From Tetrahymena thermophila SB210 (taxonomy: Eukaryota; Ciliophora; Oligohymenophorea; Hymenostomatida; Tetrahymenidae), in NCBI RefSeq assembly GCF_000189635.1, contig NW_002476578.1:1-64000 (forward strand): 64,000 nucleotides of DNA. Direction: 5' to 3'. The notes beneath the pieces are model-generated. The model ran no database searches. It was given only the letters and a program-made list of their open reading frames with translations, and had not been told where the DNA came from. A program made the translations under genes and the position numbers. How positions within the stretch are numbered: the stretch's first letter is position 1; each line of letters begins with the position of its first letter. Positions 47,425-60,085 of this stretch are shown here, piece by piece.

Positions 47425-50405
47425 TCAGTTTTTATTTTTTAATGATTTTTTAGAGTAGTTAAACAATTGTGAACGTTTAGACATTATTTAATCAAAGAAC
47501 GATGACATTTATATTTCTTTTTCGTATATATTTAAGGTTTATTATATTCTATTTTTTATTTGAGTATCTGAACTTTTATTCAAGATGATTTTATTAAAGC
47601 TTTAATTATTATTTTCTTTTCTTTTTTAATTAATAAATTGAATCAGCTACATAATTAGTTATGTTAAGATTAACAAAGCTGGTAATAATATTAATATGAA
47701 TAGAATACTTAAAAATATTAAGGAGCTTACATCTAGTAATATTTCATATTTTTTAATTAGAGATTACTAAATAACAATGTTTATTAAAAGAAATATTATG
47801 TAAAGTATCAACCATAGCAGAGAATTCATTATATAAAAAATATTATTTAGCTTAGAAGCAAATGGCCTTAAATAAATTGTTATGATAAGAAAGCTGAATT
47901 AAACAGTTATAGAAAGTGATGTAGCTGCTTACCAGATATCATCAAGCTATATAAAAATAGTTGGTATAAGTAAAGCTTCAAAAACTAAGTTAATTAACAT
48001 AAAGTGTGTTCTTATTTTAGATTCTACTATAATGTCATTTTGAATTTTTTATCTAGTGATTTAAATAAAATTGTTATAAAATTAGGCTTTTTCATAGTTA
48101 ATATATCTGTATAACGCATAGAATATGCAAAGAACTGATGTTAAAATTAAAACTGTAAAACTTATTTTAAGACCTAATAATTAGATTTCTGAGTTTTTTA
48201 CAAATTCTTTGATTTGCTAATTAATTCCAATAGAAAAAATCATTACGCACAACTAACTATACTAAATGATCAACCCTGATATAATTTTATCATAAAGTTT
48301 GCTAGAATAAAAAATGAGCTTAACATTATAAGTATATAAGAAAATTGAACAGAAAGCTAAAAAGCAAAATAAGCAAATTGAAAATATTATAAAATATTAT
48401 CCACCTGTTTGTAAAATGTTAAAAGATATATTCACTAATTAGTATCTATCATTTTAATAATTTTAGTAATCTGAACTTATTACATTTTTAAACACATTTA
48501 GAAATGTAAACTGCTAAGTTGGATACTGTTCTTTTAATATAAAATTAAATAAATTTTATTATTATAAAAAATAAAAAATAAATAAAATAGTTTAGTTAAT
48601 TAATTAAAATTAATTTAAAGGAATAATAAATTAAAATTAATTTTTCTAATTCATTCAAATAAAAATAATTACTAGATAAAGCTTACAAAAATTGGTAGAT
48701 ATTTTTGGGAAGGAGAGTATTTACCAGTAAAAAATAACTAAATTTTTAAACTATAAAACCACTCATCAATATGCCAAAGCTTGAGGAAGACACTAAATTT
48801 TATATAAAACTCAAAGATATTGTACTTGTAAATGCTATTTATGATGAGTAATTTATCGATTAGTTAATCAACTACATAGAATCATCACTTATGGAGGAAT
48901 TATAGCTTAAATATTATTTGAAAAGAAAATTTAGATCATAGAATTCTGAACATTGGCTTTAACTAATTCCAAAGCATTTTTTACATCCCTAAAAGCAAGC
49001 TTTGCAATATGTTGATTAAATAAAAAAGCCATTGTTTGTATCGCAAATTTTACATGATTAATCATCATGTAAATATTTTCCAACAGGACATGTTAAGCAA
49101 TTAGTTGGTAAAGAGCCGTTACAATTCAAGCAAGTTTAATCACAATTAAAACAATTAACACCACTGATGTAGACACCAGTGTTTTAGCATGATTAGCAAG
49201 AGTTATCTGTGTATAAGTATGTGTTAGTTGGACATGATAAACAATAAATAGAATAATTCACACAAGTTAAGCAATTTAAATCACACTTCAAGCAAGAACT
49301 TCCTACTAAATAGTATCCATCAATACAACTTTGACAATTTAGCATACTATTATCACATGAACTACAACCTAAAGGGCACTTTTAAATAAAAAATCTTAAA
49401 CATTAAAGTTTATTATATTACCTTGATTTATTTTTTTCAAACTTTGGATTCAAGATACTTTAAAAACTTACTTAAAACAGATTTAATAATAATCAATAAA
49501 ACTACATAAAAACATATTTATTTATAGAAAATCAATGTGTGATAGAATGAATAAATGAAAATTTATTCATATTTTTTTATAAAATCTTAAAATTTTTAAA
49601 AAGAGAAAGGGAGTGTAAGATATTAATTAATAAACATTTAAAGAATTAAAATTATTATTGTTAAAAATAAATAAATACCTTAAATATCAATATGTAAAGC
49701 TATTCAATATATTTTGTATACTAGCCAGGATAGAAGGAAATTTAAGTAACTAATTGATTAAGATTATCAAAAACTAGGTTACTTGAATAGTAATCACATA
49801 AACTTTGAGGACTAAGGTAAGCAGATGGAGGAAAATTTGTAGATTTTGGAGCTAAATTATTAACAGAAATAGAAGCATTTATTGTTGGACAGCTACTATT
49901 AGATTAAAAAACCCATTGAACTGGGAAAATGAAGACTCTTTAAGCATAATATGGAGTGCTAATTACATTTTTAAAAAATGTTTATAATAAACTATTAATT
50001 AATTTTATAGCCCATATTAAAAGTGATTATGTTTGTTACCTATTATATTTATAAACTATAGGAAATGTATAGTCACAGCTATCGCCTCCTATCCCATAAA
50101 ACATAGCACCATTTGGAACAGATTTAATACTTTAGCAGTTAGAACTAGGAAATGTCAGATTAGGGCTAACTTGGCTAATGCTTGGGATATTATTCAAGGC
50201 TAAAGCACAGATAATTTCTTAAATGTTTTAAATTTATATTATATTTATAGAATAAAAAATATTTTTTACGTGATGAATTGAAATTATATTTTATTATCAT
50301 ACTTGAACAATCATATCCATAGACTTAATCCATTTCTTTAAAAAATAGCAAAACAGCAATTTAAATAATAATTTAAATGTTTTTTAAAAGATAAATAAAT
50401 TACAT
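47425..50405 (-). CDS. Furin-like Cys-rich multi-pass membrane protein, copy 2
   Basis: Second array member on the minus strand, ATG 50405 to TGA 47425-47427. It has the same order as copy 1: signal peptide with hydrophobic I-Q-I-A-V-L-L-F-F, a secreted domain (C-D-Y-Y..., I-S-F-Y-P-G), a Cys-rich exon (~49383-48960), several membrane helices and a tail with E-K-E-I-Q-M-S-S. Only about two Cys modules are present, against nine in copy 1. The Cys exon runs in frame into L-M-S-G-F-I-V-Q-K-F-S-Y-F-L-L, a membrane segment conserved in all copies. No in-frame TGA was found in the parts I read, so the gene looks functional. Confidence 0.8.
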
Positions 50406-51302
50406 TTACTTTTAATTTTACCTTTATTTTTTTTATTGAATCTTTTTTGAAAAAATTAATTATAACATTTGTGTTATTTTTTGCCTGAAATAAATGCACT
50501 TATGAATAATTTCAAACATAAAAATATAAATTTTTATGATAAATTTGTAATTGATAAAAGAAATTATATTGAAATTTTTTTTCGCATTAATTAACAGCAG
50601 AGTATTTTTAAAGCTATGGCTTAAAACTAAATAAAATCTAAATTTTATATTTCATTCACAATACACATTCCTTTAAATTATTTTGTAACCATACATATTT
50701 AAGTTGCAATCATTTAAAAAATACAAATCTAGAAAAAGTAAAAAGTAAGTTAAAAATTATAAAAGAATTTATAAATTAAAGATAAAAGCTAACAGAAAAA
50801 GTAAATCGATTAGCGGAAAATATATGTTTATTTTAAACATTTTAAAAATTATTTTTTCATTTTTATAATTTGATTTTTTCATAATTTTTTAATCATCTAT
50901 GATAGAAGTAGATATAAGTTATGAAATAAACTCAATGAAACATTATTATTTTCCTAAATACATTTTTTGAGCTCAAATAAAATAATTATAAAAATAAATA
51001 ATAGAAAAGTCTATTTAAAATAATAAAACAAAAAATTAACTTATTAATGTTTGTTTATATATTAAATTAAAGATATTTATACCAATTAAGAAATGGAATT
51101 ATTATACATTATAGTGAATATAACTAAATTATGTAACAAAATAAATATTATAAATCCTCATTAATTAAGAACTAACCTGCCTCTTATTTTTTATTTAAAA
51201 ATTTACAATTATTTGTAAATTTTTAATTAATTTAAAATGAATTTATAATAAACAAATAATACAATATTTATATTAATAATAATTATTTTTAAATGCCATC
51301 AT
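50406..51302. other. Upstream flank of array copy 2 (duplicated module)
   Basis: AT-rich spacer whose sequence reappears, with moderate divergence, at about 55745-56560. The flank therefore belongs to the duplicated unit. It separates copy 2 from the 3' end of copy 3 and should hold the copy 2 promoter. Confidence 0.6.
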
Positions 51303-53850
51303 TCATTTTTTAAATTAAAATTAATTTTTATATTTTAATTATTTTTTAGAGTAGTTGAACAATTAAGAGTCTTTAGACATTAATTAATCAAAGAATTATG
51401 ACATTTATCTTTCTTTTTCATATATATCTAATGATGATTATATTGTATTTTTTATTTGATTATCTGAACTTCTATACAAGATAATTTTATTAAAGCTTTG
51501 ATTATTATTTTCTTTCCTTTTTTAATTAATAAATTAAATCAGCTACATAATTAGTTAAATTAATATTAAAAAAGCAGGTAATAACATTATTACGAATAGT
51601 ATAATTAAAAATACTAAGGAGCTTACATCTAATAATAATTCATAATTTTTAATAAATTTTTCCGAAATAATAATATTTATAAAGAGAAATACTATGTAAA
51701 GTATCAACCACAGCAAGGAATTCATTATAAAAAAAATGTTATTTAGTTTAGAAGTAAAAGGTCTTAAATAAATTATTATTGTAAAAAAGCTTAATTAAAT
51801 AGTAATAGAAAGTGATGTAGCAGCTTACCAGATTTCGTCAAGTTATATAAAAATTGTTGGTATAAGTAAAGCTTCAAAAATTAAGTTAATTAACACAAAG
51901 CTTGTTTTTATTTTAGATTCTGTTATTATATCATTTAGAATTTTCTATTTAGTGATTTAATTAAAATTATTACAATAAAATTAAGTTTTTTAATATCTAA
52001 TATATCTTTCTAATGCATAGAATATGCAAATAATTGATATTAAAAATAAAACTGTAAAGCATATTTTTAAACCCAATTATTAAATTGCAGAATTTTTTAT
52101 AAATTCTTTGATTTACTAATTAATTCCTATAGAAAAAATCATTACGCACAGCTAACTATATTAAATGATAAGCCCTGATATAATTTTTTCATAAAATTTG
52201 TTAGAAATTTAAATGAGTTTAATATTTTTAGCATAAGAGAAAATTAAGCAGAAAACTAAAAAGCTAATTAAACTTATTGAAAATACTATAGCATACTATC
52301 CACCTGTTTGTAAAATATTAAAAGATATATTCACTAATTTGTATCTATCATTTTAATAGTTTTAATCATCTGAGCTGATTATATTTTCAAAGACGTTTAG
52401 AAATTTCAATTGCTTAGTTGGATATTGTTCTAATTTAATTTAAAGTTTAAAATATTTAAAAATAAAATTATAGGTTTAAATTTGTTTTTTGAAAATTATT
52501 TAAATTAGTTAACTAATTAATTAATTTGTTTGTTTAAATAAAAATAATTACTAGATAAAACTTGCAAGAATTAATAGATATTTTTGGGTAAAATAGTGTC
52601 TATTAGTAAAAAATAGCTAAACTTCTAAACTATAAAGCCACTCATTAATGCACCAAAACTAGAAGAAGAAACTATATTTTATAAAAAACTCAAAGATACT
52701 ATACTAGTAGAGGCTATTTATGAAGTCTATGCTGTTGATTAGGTTATTGACTTCATAGAACTTTCTCCTAATGAGGAATTATACGTAAAATTTTACAATA
52801 CACATTATGATTTAAATAAAGAATATGAATCATAGCAATCAGAACATTGGTTTTAACTTATTCCAAAACAAGTTTTACACCCCTTAAAGCAGACTTTACA
52901 ATATATACCTTCAATAGTAAATCCATCATTTATTTTACAGATTTTACATGAATTATCATCATGTAGATACTTTCCATTAGGGCATGTTAAGCAATTAGTA
53001 GGTAGAGAGCCGTTGCAAGTAAAACAACTCTAATCACAGTCTAAGCAATTAGTGCCGCTTATGAATACTCCTGTATTTTAGCATGGTTAACAAGAGTTAT
53101 TCCTATATAAATACTTTCCAGTAGGACATGTTAAGCAATTAGTAGCTAGAGAGCCGTTACAAGTAAAACAACTTAAATCACAGTCTAAGCAATTAGTACC
53201 GCTTATGAATACTCTTGTATTTTGACATGATTAACAAGAGTTATTTCTATATAAGTATGTGCTTGCTGGACATGATAAACAAAAAGTAGAAGAATTTACA
53301 CAAGTCAAGCAATTTATATTACATTATTAACAAGAATTTCCTACTAAAAAATACCCATCAACACAACTATTGCAATTTATTAAATTTTCATCACATGAAC
53401 TGCAAAATTAAGGACACTTTTTATTTAAAAATATTAAAATTTTTTAAAAAAATAACTGAAATATATTTTATTAAATTAATTCAATAAATTTTTTTCAATC
53501 TTTAGCTTCAATATTCTCTAAAACTAAATTTAAGATTTGACTCTATAACTTGTTTATTTATTTTTCAAAAATTTATAATGAATAAATAAATGAGGTTTTT
53601 GGTATATTTTTAATAAAAAAAAGTTAGTGATTAATATAATTCCTAAAAAATTTGAAAATATTTATAATTAAATTAAAAGTAAATTTATTAGTTTTTGCAA
53701 AATGAAAATTTTATTTATTTACTTTAAATAATAAAAAAAATAATTTTAGATTTTTCGAGCTAATTAAAAACAAAATTTGTAATTTAATCCCATAAAAAGT
53801 AACAAAATTACAATTTTAATAATTAACTAAATATTTTAAAAAAGCAACAT
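51303..53850 (-). CDS. Array copy 3, lacking the N-terminal ectodomain
   Basis: Third array member, minus strand, TGA at 51303-51305. The Cys-rich exon (~53415-52880) with about three modules, the membrane segments and the tail (K-E-R-Q-M-S) are present. A signal-peptide exon is recognisable from ATG 53850 (I-I-K-I-V-I-L-L-L-F-M-G). The exons for the small secreted domain are missing. Compared with copy 4, sequence of the intron before the Cys exon jumps at about 53783 directly to signal-peptide sequence, equivalent to a deletion of roughly 600 bp. The first Cys pair is also altered (K-C-P-Q-F-C instead of K-C-P-L-G-C). It may encode a shorter protein or be a pseudogene. Confidence 0.65.
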
Positions 53851-54201
53851 TATATTTCTTTTAACTGATTTTTTTTTAATGAATCTTTTTTAAAAAAATT
53901 AATTATAAATATGATGTTATATTTTTATGGAGTAAATCTTTTAAAATATATTAAGAAAGAAGACTATTTATTTTTGTGGAAAAATTGTAATTAATAAAAA
54001 AAATGAATCAATTTTTTTTCCCCCCAAATGATTATAAAAAAGAGCGAATTAGTATATATGTTTGGCTAAAAAGATACGCTATTTTGTTTTCCATAAATAT
54101 TTAGCCTGATTGATTAAATTTGAAACAAAGAAATTTTGGAAAATTAGTTCAAGTATATAAAAGAACCGAATTATTGATACATTTAAAAGAAAAATATTAA
54201 A
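53851..54201. other. Upstream flank of copy 3, shared with copy 4
   Basis: This AT-rich stretch matches 60086-60440 upstream of copy 4, including a CCCCCCAA word (54020 and 60242), TTTTCCATAAATATTTAG and a TTGGAAAATTA word. It is therefore part of the same duplicated unit and probably the promoter region of both copies. Confidence 0.6.
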
Positions 54202-55470
54202 ATGAAGAATAATTGCGTATATTTTTTATAATTTTTAGTTAACTACAGACAGGGATTTTAATTAAATGGAAAAATGGCTAGTATTACTTTTGCTGATATT
54301 CCTAGTAGAGAGTAAGAAATATGTTGATAAATAATTTGGTTAGGCGAAAATTTGATGATATTAAAGGAAGAGTTGTTAATCATCGATTGTAAGTTAAAAC
54401 TAAAAATTGTAGCATCATGTAGAAATAGCAATGTTTAGTTGGATCAAAGGATATCATATGCAAAAGAATATTTACTGGAAATACTCAGCAAAATAAAAAA
54501 TTCTTCTACAATATCTGTGGAAATGCAAAATCAGTATTTTTAAAGGAAAAGGATTTTTAGACACTTTACTTTGCTATTTCTCTTACTTAAAATTCAGATC
54601 AGTTGGAAAGCTTACAATGATATAATTTTATCTACCAAAATAAAGTAATCTCTATGCTTTAGGAAGTGAGAAATTAGATAATTTACAAATATACAATATT
54701 AAATTAGAAGAAGATGAATTAGCGGTAGAAATTCGTATGGATATTGCTTTAAATTCAATATTCCTTCTTATGAATAAAAATTAGATATACCATGTTTTAA
54801 TTTAAAAAGCTAAGCTTAATGATGGTTCAATAAAAGTGTTTAAATCAAAAGGTACTTTAAGACTTCACAAAAATAATTTAATCTTTACTTTTTGCGTACT
54901 TTCAATTCCTTAGAATATAGAATAATGCTTCTTTAAATAAAATGAATATAATTTACAAATATAAACTTCATTCTAGACTTTTAAGCCATCACTTTCTAAT
55001 GTTAATTACCTACTATTTTTGTTGCTGGATTGAGAGGAAGTAATAAAAATATTCTCAGTAGATCTAAGCACTCATGAATAAATCTACCAAGATTCTGATA
55101 TTGAATTAGAATCCCCAGTTACCTATCTAGAATAAGTGGGTCTTTAAAATTTAGGCAGCATCATTCCTCCAAATAAAGTTTCTTCAAATTAATAACTTCC
55201 TAACAACGATGAAATAAACAATTTGATTTAAGAAAGTAATCAAAAATAAATTAAAAACCCTTGCAATAAATAATCTGATAGCAAGTATATGAAGAGGTAT
55301 AAAATCCTAAAATAGTCAAAGCTTTATAAATAGCTGAAAAATTATTTTAGTTTTATCTTTTTCAATAATAATTTTGTATATTAATAATGTTTTTATAAAA
55401 ATTAAAGGTTAAAATATAAAGTCTAATGAGAACGTGAACCCACTACAATAGTAACCGATAATGTCAAATT
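54202..55470 (+). pseudogene. Broken plus-strand gene between array units, copy A
   Basis: Several coding-like segments follow one another on the plus strand but in different frames. One starts with ATG 54202 and holds F-A-D-I-P-S-R-E-Q-E before an in-frame TGA. A long part (~54330-54620) has C-S-I-M-Q-K-Q-Q-C-L-V-G-S-K. A further ~130-codon part holds L-Y-A-L-G-S-E-K-L-D-N-L-Q-I-Y and ends at TGA ~55033. A Gln/Asn/Ser-rich tail follows. The frame breaks could be introns in part, but comparison with copy B (61336-62199) shows a 4-base loss near 54320 and a missing ~190-bp segment, which indicates decay. No family was recognised. Confidence 0.5.
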
Positions 55471-55745
55471 TACATGTATTTTTGTGACTAGGAAATACCA
55501 AATTAGGGCTAACTTGATTAATTTTTGGGATATACTCTATGATACATATAATTTTTAAATCATTTTAATTAAAATTTTTTTTATAGAATGAAAAATATTT
55601 TTTACATGATGAATTGAATTGAAATTTTATTTTGCTATAATATTTGAACAATCTTTTCCATTGATTTAATTCATTTCTTTAAAAAATAGCAAGACACAAT
55701 TTAAATGTCTTTTAAAAGTTTAATAATTTACATTTAATTATAATT
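55471..55745 (-). pseudogene. Orphan decayed N-terminal fragment of an array gene
   Basis: On the minus strand this region matches the signal-peptide and second exon of copy 2. It includes the E-M-(D/N)-Q-V/I start region, the I-I-C-x8-P-x-I-x-Q-V-S-P-N-L strand and F-P-S. Frames are shifted in the signal peptide, and everything downstream (Cys exon, membrane part) is absent. The homology stops abruptly at about 55470, where broken copy A begins. This is a truncated pseudogene left by rearrangement. Confidence 0.65.
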
Positions 55746-56759
55746 TTACCTCAATCTTTTTTTAAAAAAATTATGAAACATTTATGTTAATTTTACTTGA
55801 AATAAAAACAATTATGAAAAATTTCAAACATAAATTTGTAATTAATAAAAGTAATTCCAGCGAAATATTTTTTTTCAGAAGTTAAATGCGGAGTATTTTT
55901 CAAGTTACTGATTAAAACTAAATTAAATCTAAATTTTATATTTCATTCATAATACATACACATTCTTTTACATTATTTTGTAAACAAGCATTTTTAAGTT
56001 ACAATTATTTAAAAGATAGAAAGCTATAAAAAAAAGTAAGTAAAAAACAAAAAAAATTTGTAAATTAAAGACAAAGGCTAAAAGAATAAATAAATTTAGT
56101 AGCAGTAAGTATATATTTGTTTTAAACATTTTAAAAATAATTATTTCAACTTTCTAATTTGATTTTTCAAGTTTTTTAATAATCAATAATAGAAGTAGAT
56201 AATAAATTCTGAAATAAAAGCAATCAGACATTATTATTTTACTAAATAAGATTGTTTGAGTTCAAATGCGATAATTATAAATAATTCATAAAATTAATAA
56301 TTCGAAAAAATATTTTTAAAATAATTAAAAAAATAGTTTATAATGTTTATTTCTATATTCAATTAAGATATTTATTCCAAGTAAGAAATGTATTTATTAT
56401 ACATACTGCTAACATAAATAAATTGTTTTTAAAAATATTTATTATAAATCCTAATTAATTAAGAACTAACTAACCCTTTAATTTTTATAAAATAAAATCT
56501 ACAATTATTTTTTAAAAATTATTAAATTAACTAAATATTTTCTAAAAAAATGTTTATGGGTTATTGCGACTTTTATATTTGTGTTAAAGCATTTATTCAA
56601 AAATTTCTACAATAAAAAAATATGATTTTTTGAAAATTAACTTCAATATAAAATATCTTTTTTTGTAAATTTTTATTATTTTAAAAATTTTTTATGTTTT
56701 TATGATAAATATTTATTATAAACAAAATTTAATACAAAATATATTTTACTAATAAATAA
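55746..56759. other. Duplicated flank (matches 50406-51260)
   Basis: AT-rich spacer that parallels the upstream flank of copy 2 over most of its length. The right end leads into the 3' end of copy 4, just as the copy 2 flank leads into copy 3. No gene was recognised. Confidence 0.6.
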
Positions 56760-59700
56760 TCAGTTACTTTTTAAATCGAATTAATTTTTATATTTTAATT
56801 ATTTTCTGGAGTAGTTGAACAAGTGATAACGTTTAGATATTAATTTATCAAATAAAGATGACATTTATATTTCTTTTTCATATGTATTTAAGGTTTATTA
56901 TATGGTATTTTTAATTTGAGTTTCTGAACATCTATTCAACATAATTTGATTAAAGCTTTATTACTATTAATTATTATTTTCTTTTCTTTTTTAATTAATT
57001 AATTCAATCAGCTACATAATTAGTTAAATTAAGGTTATAAAAGCAGGTAATAATATTAATAAGAATAGTATAATTAAAAATACTAAGGAGCTTACATCTA
57101 ATAATAATTCATAATTTTTATTAAATTTTTCCTAAATAATTATATTTAAAATGAGAAATACTATGTAAAGTATCAACCATAGCAGAGAATTTATTATAAA
57201 AAAAATGTTATTTAGTTTAGAAGCAAAAGGTCTCAAATAAATTACTATAATAAGAAGGCTGAATTAAATACATATTGTAATTGACGTAGCAGCTTGCCAG
57301 ATTTCATCAAGCTATATAAAAATAGTTGGTATAAGTAAAGCTTCAAAAACTAAGTTAATAAACACAAAGCGTGTTCTTATTTTAGATTCTACTAAAATAT
57401 CATTTAGATTTTTCTATTTAGTGATTTAATTAAAATTATTACAATAAAATTAGGTTTTTTAATAGTTAATATATCTTTTTAATGCATAGAAAATACAAAA
57501 AATTGATAATTAAAATAAAACTGTAAAGCCTATTTTTAAACCCAATTATTAAATTACAGAGTTTTTTACAAATTCTTTGATTTACTGATTAATTCCTATA
57601 GAAAAAATCATTATGCACAACTAACTATATTAAATGATAAACCCTGATATAATTTTTTCATAAAATTTGCTTGAAATTTAAAGGAGTTTAATATTATTAG
57701 CATAAGTGGAAATTGTGCAGAAAACTAAAAAGCAAAATAAGCTTATTGAAAATACTATAGCATACTATCCACCTGTCAGTAAAATATTAAAAGATATATT
57801 CACTAATTTGTATCTATCACTTTAATAATTTTAATCATCTGAGCTGATTATATTTTCAAAGGCATTTAGAAATTTCAATTGCTTAGTTGGATATTGTTCT
57901 AATTTAATTTAAAGTTTAATATATTTAAAAATAATATAATAGAAAAAAAATTAGTTTTTTGAAAATTATTTAATTGAGTTAACTTATTAATTAATTATTC
58001 AAATAAAAATAATTACTAGATAAAGCTTTCAAGAATTAATAGATATTTTTGGGTAAAAGAGTGTCTACCAGTAAAAAATAGCTAAACTTTTAAACTATAA
58101 AACCACTCATTAATAAGCCAAAACCAGAGGAAGAAACTATATTTTATAAAAAACTCAATGATACTATGCTAGCATAGGCTATTTATGAGGTTTATCCTAT
58201 AGATTAGTTTATTGACTACATAGAGCTATCTCCGAATGAGGAATTATAGACAAAATATTACTAATCACATTATAATTTAAATAAAGAATATGAGTCATAG
58301 CAATCAGAACATTGGTTTTTACTTATTCCAAAACAAGTTTTACACCCCTTAAAGCAGGCTTTACAATATATACCTTCAATAGTAAATCCATCATTTATTT
58401 TACAGATTTTACATGAATTATCATCATGTAGATACTTTCCATTAGGACATGTTAAGCAATTAGTAGGTAGAGAGCCGTTGCAAGTAAAACAACTTTAATC
58501 ACAGTCTAAGCAATTAGTGCCGCTTATGAATACTCCTGTATTTTAGCATGGTATACAAGAGTTATTCTTATATAAATACTTACCAGATGGACATGTTAAG
58601 CAATTAGTAGGTAGAGAGCCGTTGCAAGTTAAACAACTCTAATCACAGTCTAAGCAATTAGCGCCGCTTATGAATACTCCTATATTTTAGCATGATTAAC
58701 AAGAGTTATTTCTATATAAGTATGTGCCTGCTGGACATGATAAACAAAAAGTAGGAGAATTCACACAAGTAAAACAATTCTAATCACAGTCTAAGCAATT
58801 AGCGCCGCTTATGAATACTCCTGTATTTTAGCATGGTATACAAGAATTATTTGTATATAAGTATTTGCTTGCTGGGCACGATTAACAAAAAGTAGAAGAA
58901 TTTATGCAAGTTTAACAATTTATATCACATTTTAGACAAGAATTATTTGATAAATAATATCCATCAGCACAACTATGGCAATTTATTAAATTATCATCAC
59001 ATGAACTACAACCTAAAGGACACTTTTTATTTAATATTAATTTTTTAATAAAAATAACTGAAATAAATTTGTTAAAATTAATTAAATCAATTTATTTCAA
59101 TCTTTAGCTTTAAAATTTTCTAACTAAATTTAAGATTTTATTAAAATTTGATTCTATTAATTTGTTTTTCATCAAATTAAAAAAAAAATATTAGCTACAA
59201 ATTAAAAAAATTTAGAAAATGTTAATAATTAAATTAAAAGTAAGTTTATTATTTTTTGAAAAAGAAAAGTTTTATTTATTTACTTTTAATAAATTAAAAA
59301 AATAATTTTAGACTTTTCAAGCTAATTAAAAAACAAAATTAGTAATTTAAATAATAAATACCTTAAATATTAGTATGTAAAGCTTTTCAATATATTTAAC
59401 ATAAAGGCCAGGAGAGAAGGAAATCTTAGTAACCATTTAATTAAGATTAGGAAAAATAAAGTTTGTTTTAAAGTAATCACATAAAGTTATATTAGAAAAG
59501 TAAAGAGATAATGAAGAGGTGTTAAATCTTGGAGCTAAATCATTAACAGATAAAGAAGAATTTAAAGTCGGGCAATTACTAATAGTGGATTAGAATACCC
59601 AATTAATTGGGTAAAGGAATACTCTTTAAGCATAATATGGTGAGCTATTTATAATTTAAAATATAATATTTAATATCTTTGTTGTAATTTATTTAACTAT

Positions 59701-60085
59701 GCATTAAAAAATTAACAAGATTACCTATTATAATTAAATATTATTGGTTTTGTATAATCACAATTATCACCTCCTGTCCCATAATATGTATTACTTGGTA
59801 CAATAGTTTTAATATTTTAGCAATCACTGCTTGGAAAATTTAAATTATGATCTATTTAAGTGATATCTGAGATTAAATTATAAGCTAAAGCACATATAAT
59901 TTCTTTAAGTTTAATTATTATAATTTATATTAGATTTATTTTTAAAAAAAATTATTACGCGATGGATCAAAACTATTATCTGATATAATACCTGAACAAT
60001 CATTTCCTTTGACTTAATAAACACCCTTAAAAAGTAACAATATTGCAATTTTAATGATTAGTTACATACTTTTAAAAAGCTACAT
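56760..60085 (-). CDS. Furin-like Cys-rich multi-pass membrane protein, copy 4
   Basis: Fourth array member and the clearest intact one, ATG 60085 to TGA 56760-56762. The signal peptide (I-I-K-I-A-I-L-L-L-F-K-G) is followed by D-C-S-G and a secreted domain with spaced Cys (Y-Y-G-T-G-G-D-N-C-D-Y; C-D-Y-F; S-F-S-P-G) over exons at ~60085-59370. After a ~330-nt intron comes the Cys exon (~59025-58060) with about four C-x2-C-D-x2-C-x2-C modules; it stays in frame without TGA into L-M-S-G-F-I-V-Q-K-F-S-Y-F-L-L. Membrane helices and a tail with E-K-E-I-Q-M-S-S-L-F-D complete it. Two neighbouring Cys modules are nearly identical in DNA, suggesting recent duplication. Confidence 0.82.

Noticed and set aside
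54020..54027. CCCCCCAA here and again at 60242, resembling interstitial telomere repeat
   Set aside because: Only a single C6A2 word at each place, and both lie in homologous duplicated flanks, so they are one inherited word rather than telomeric DNA.
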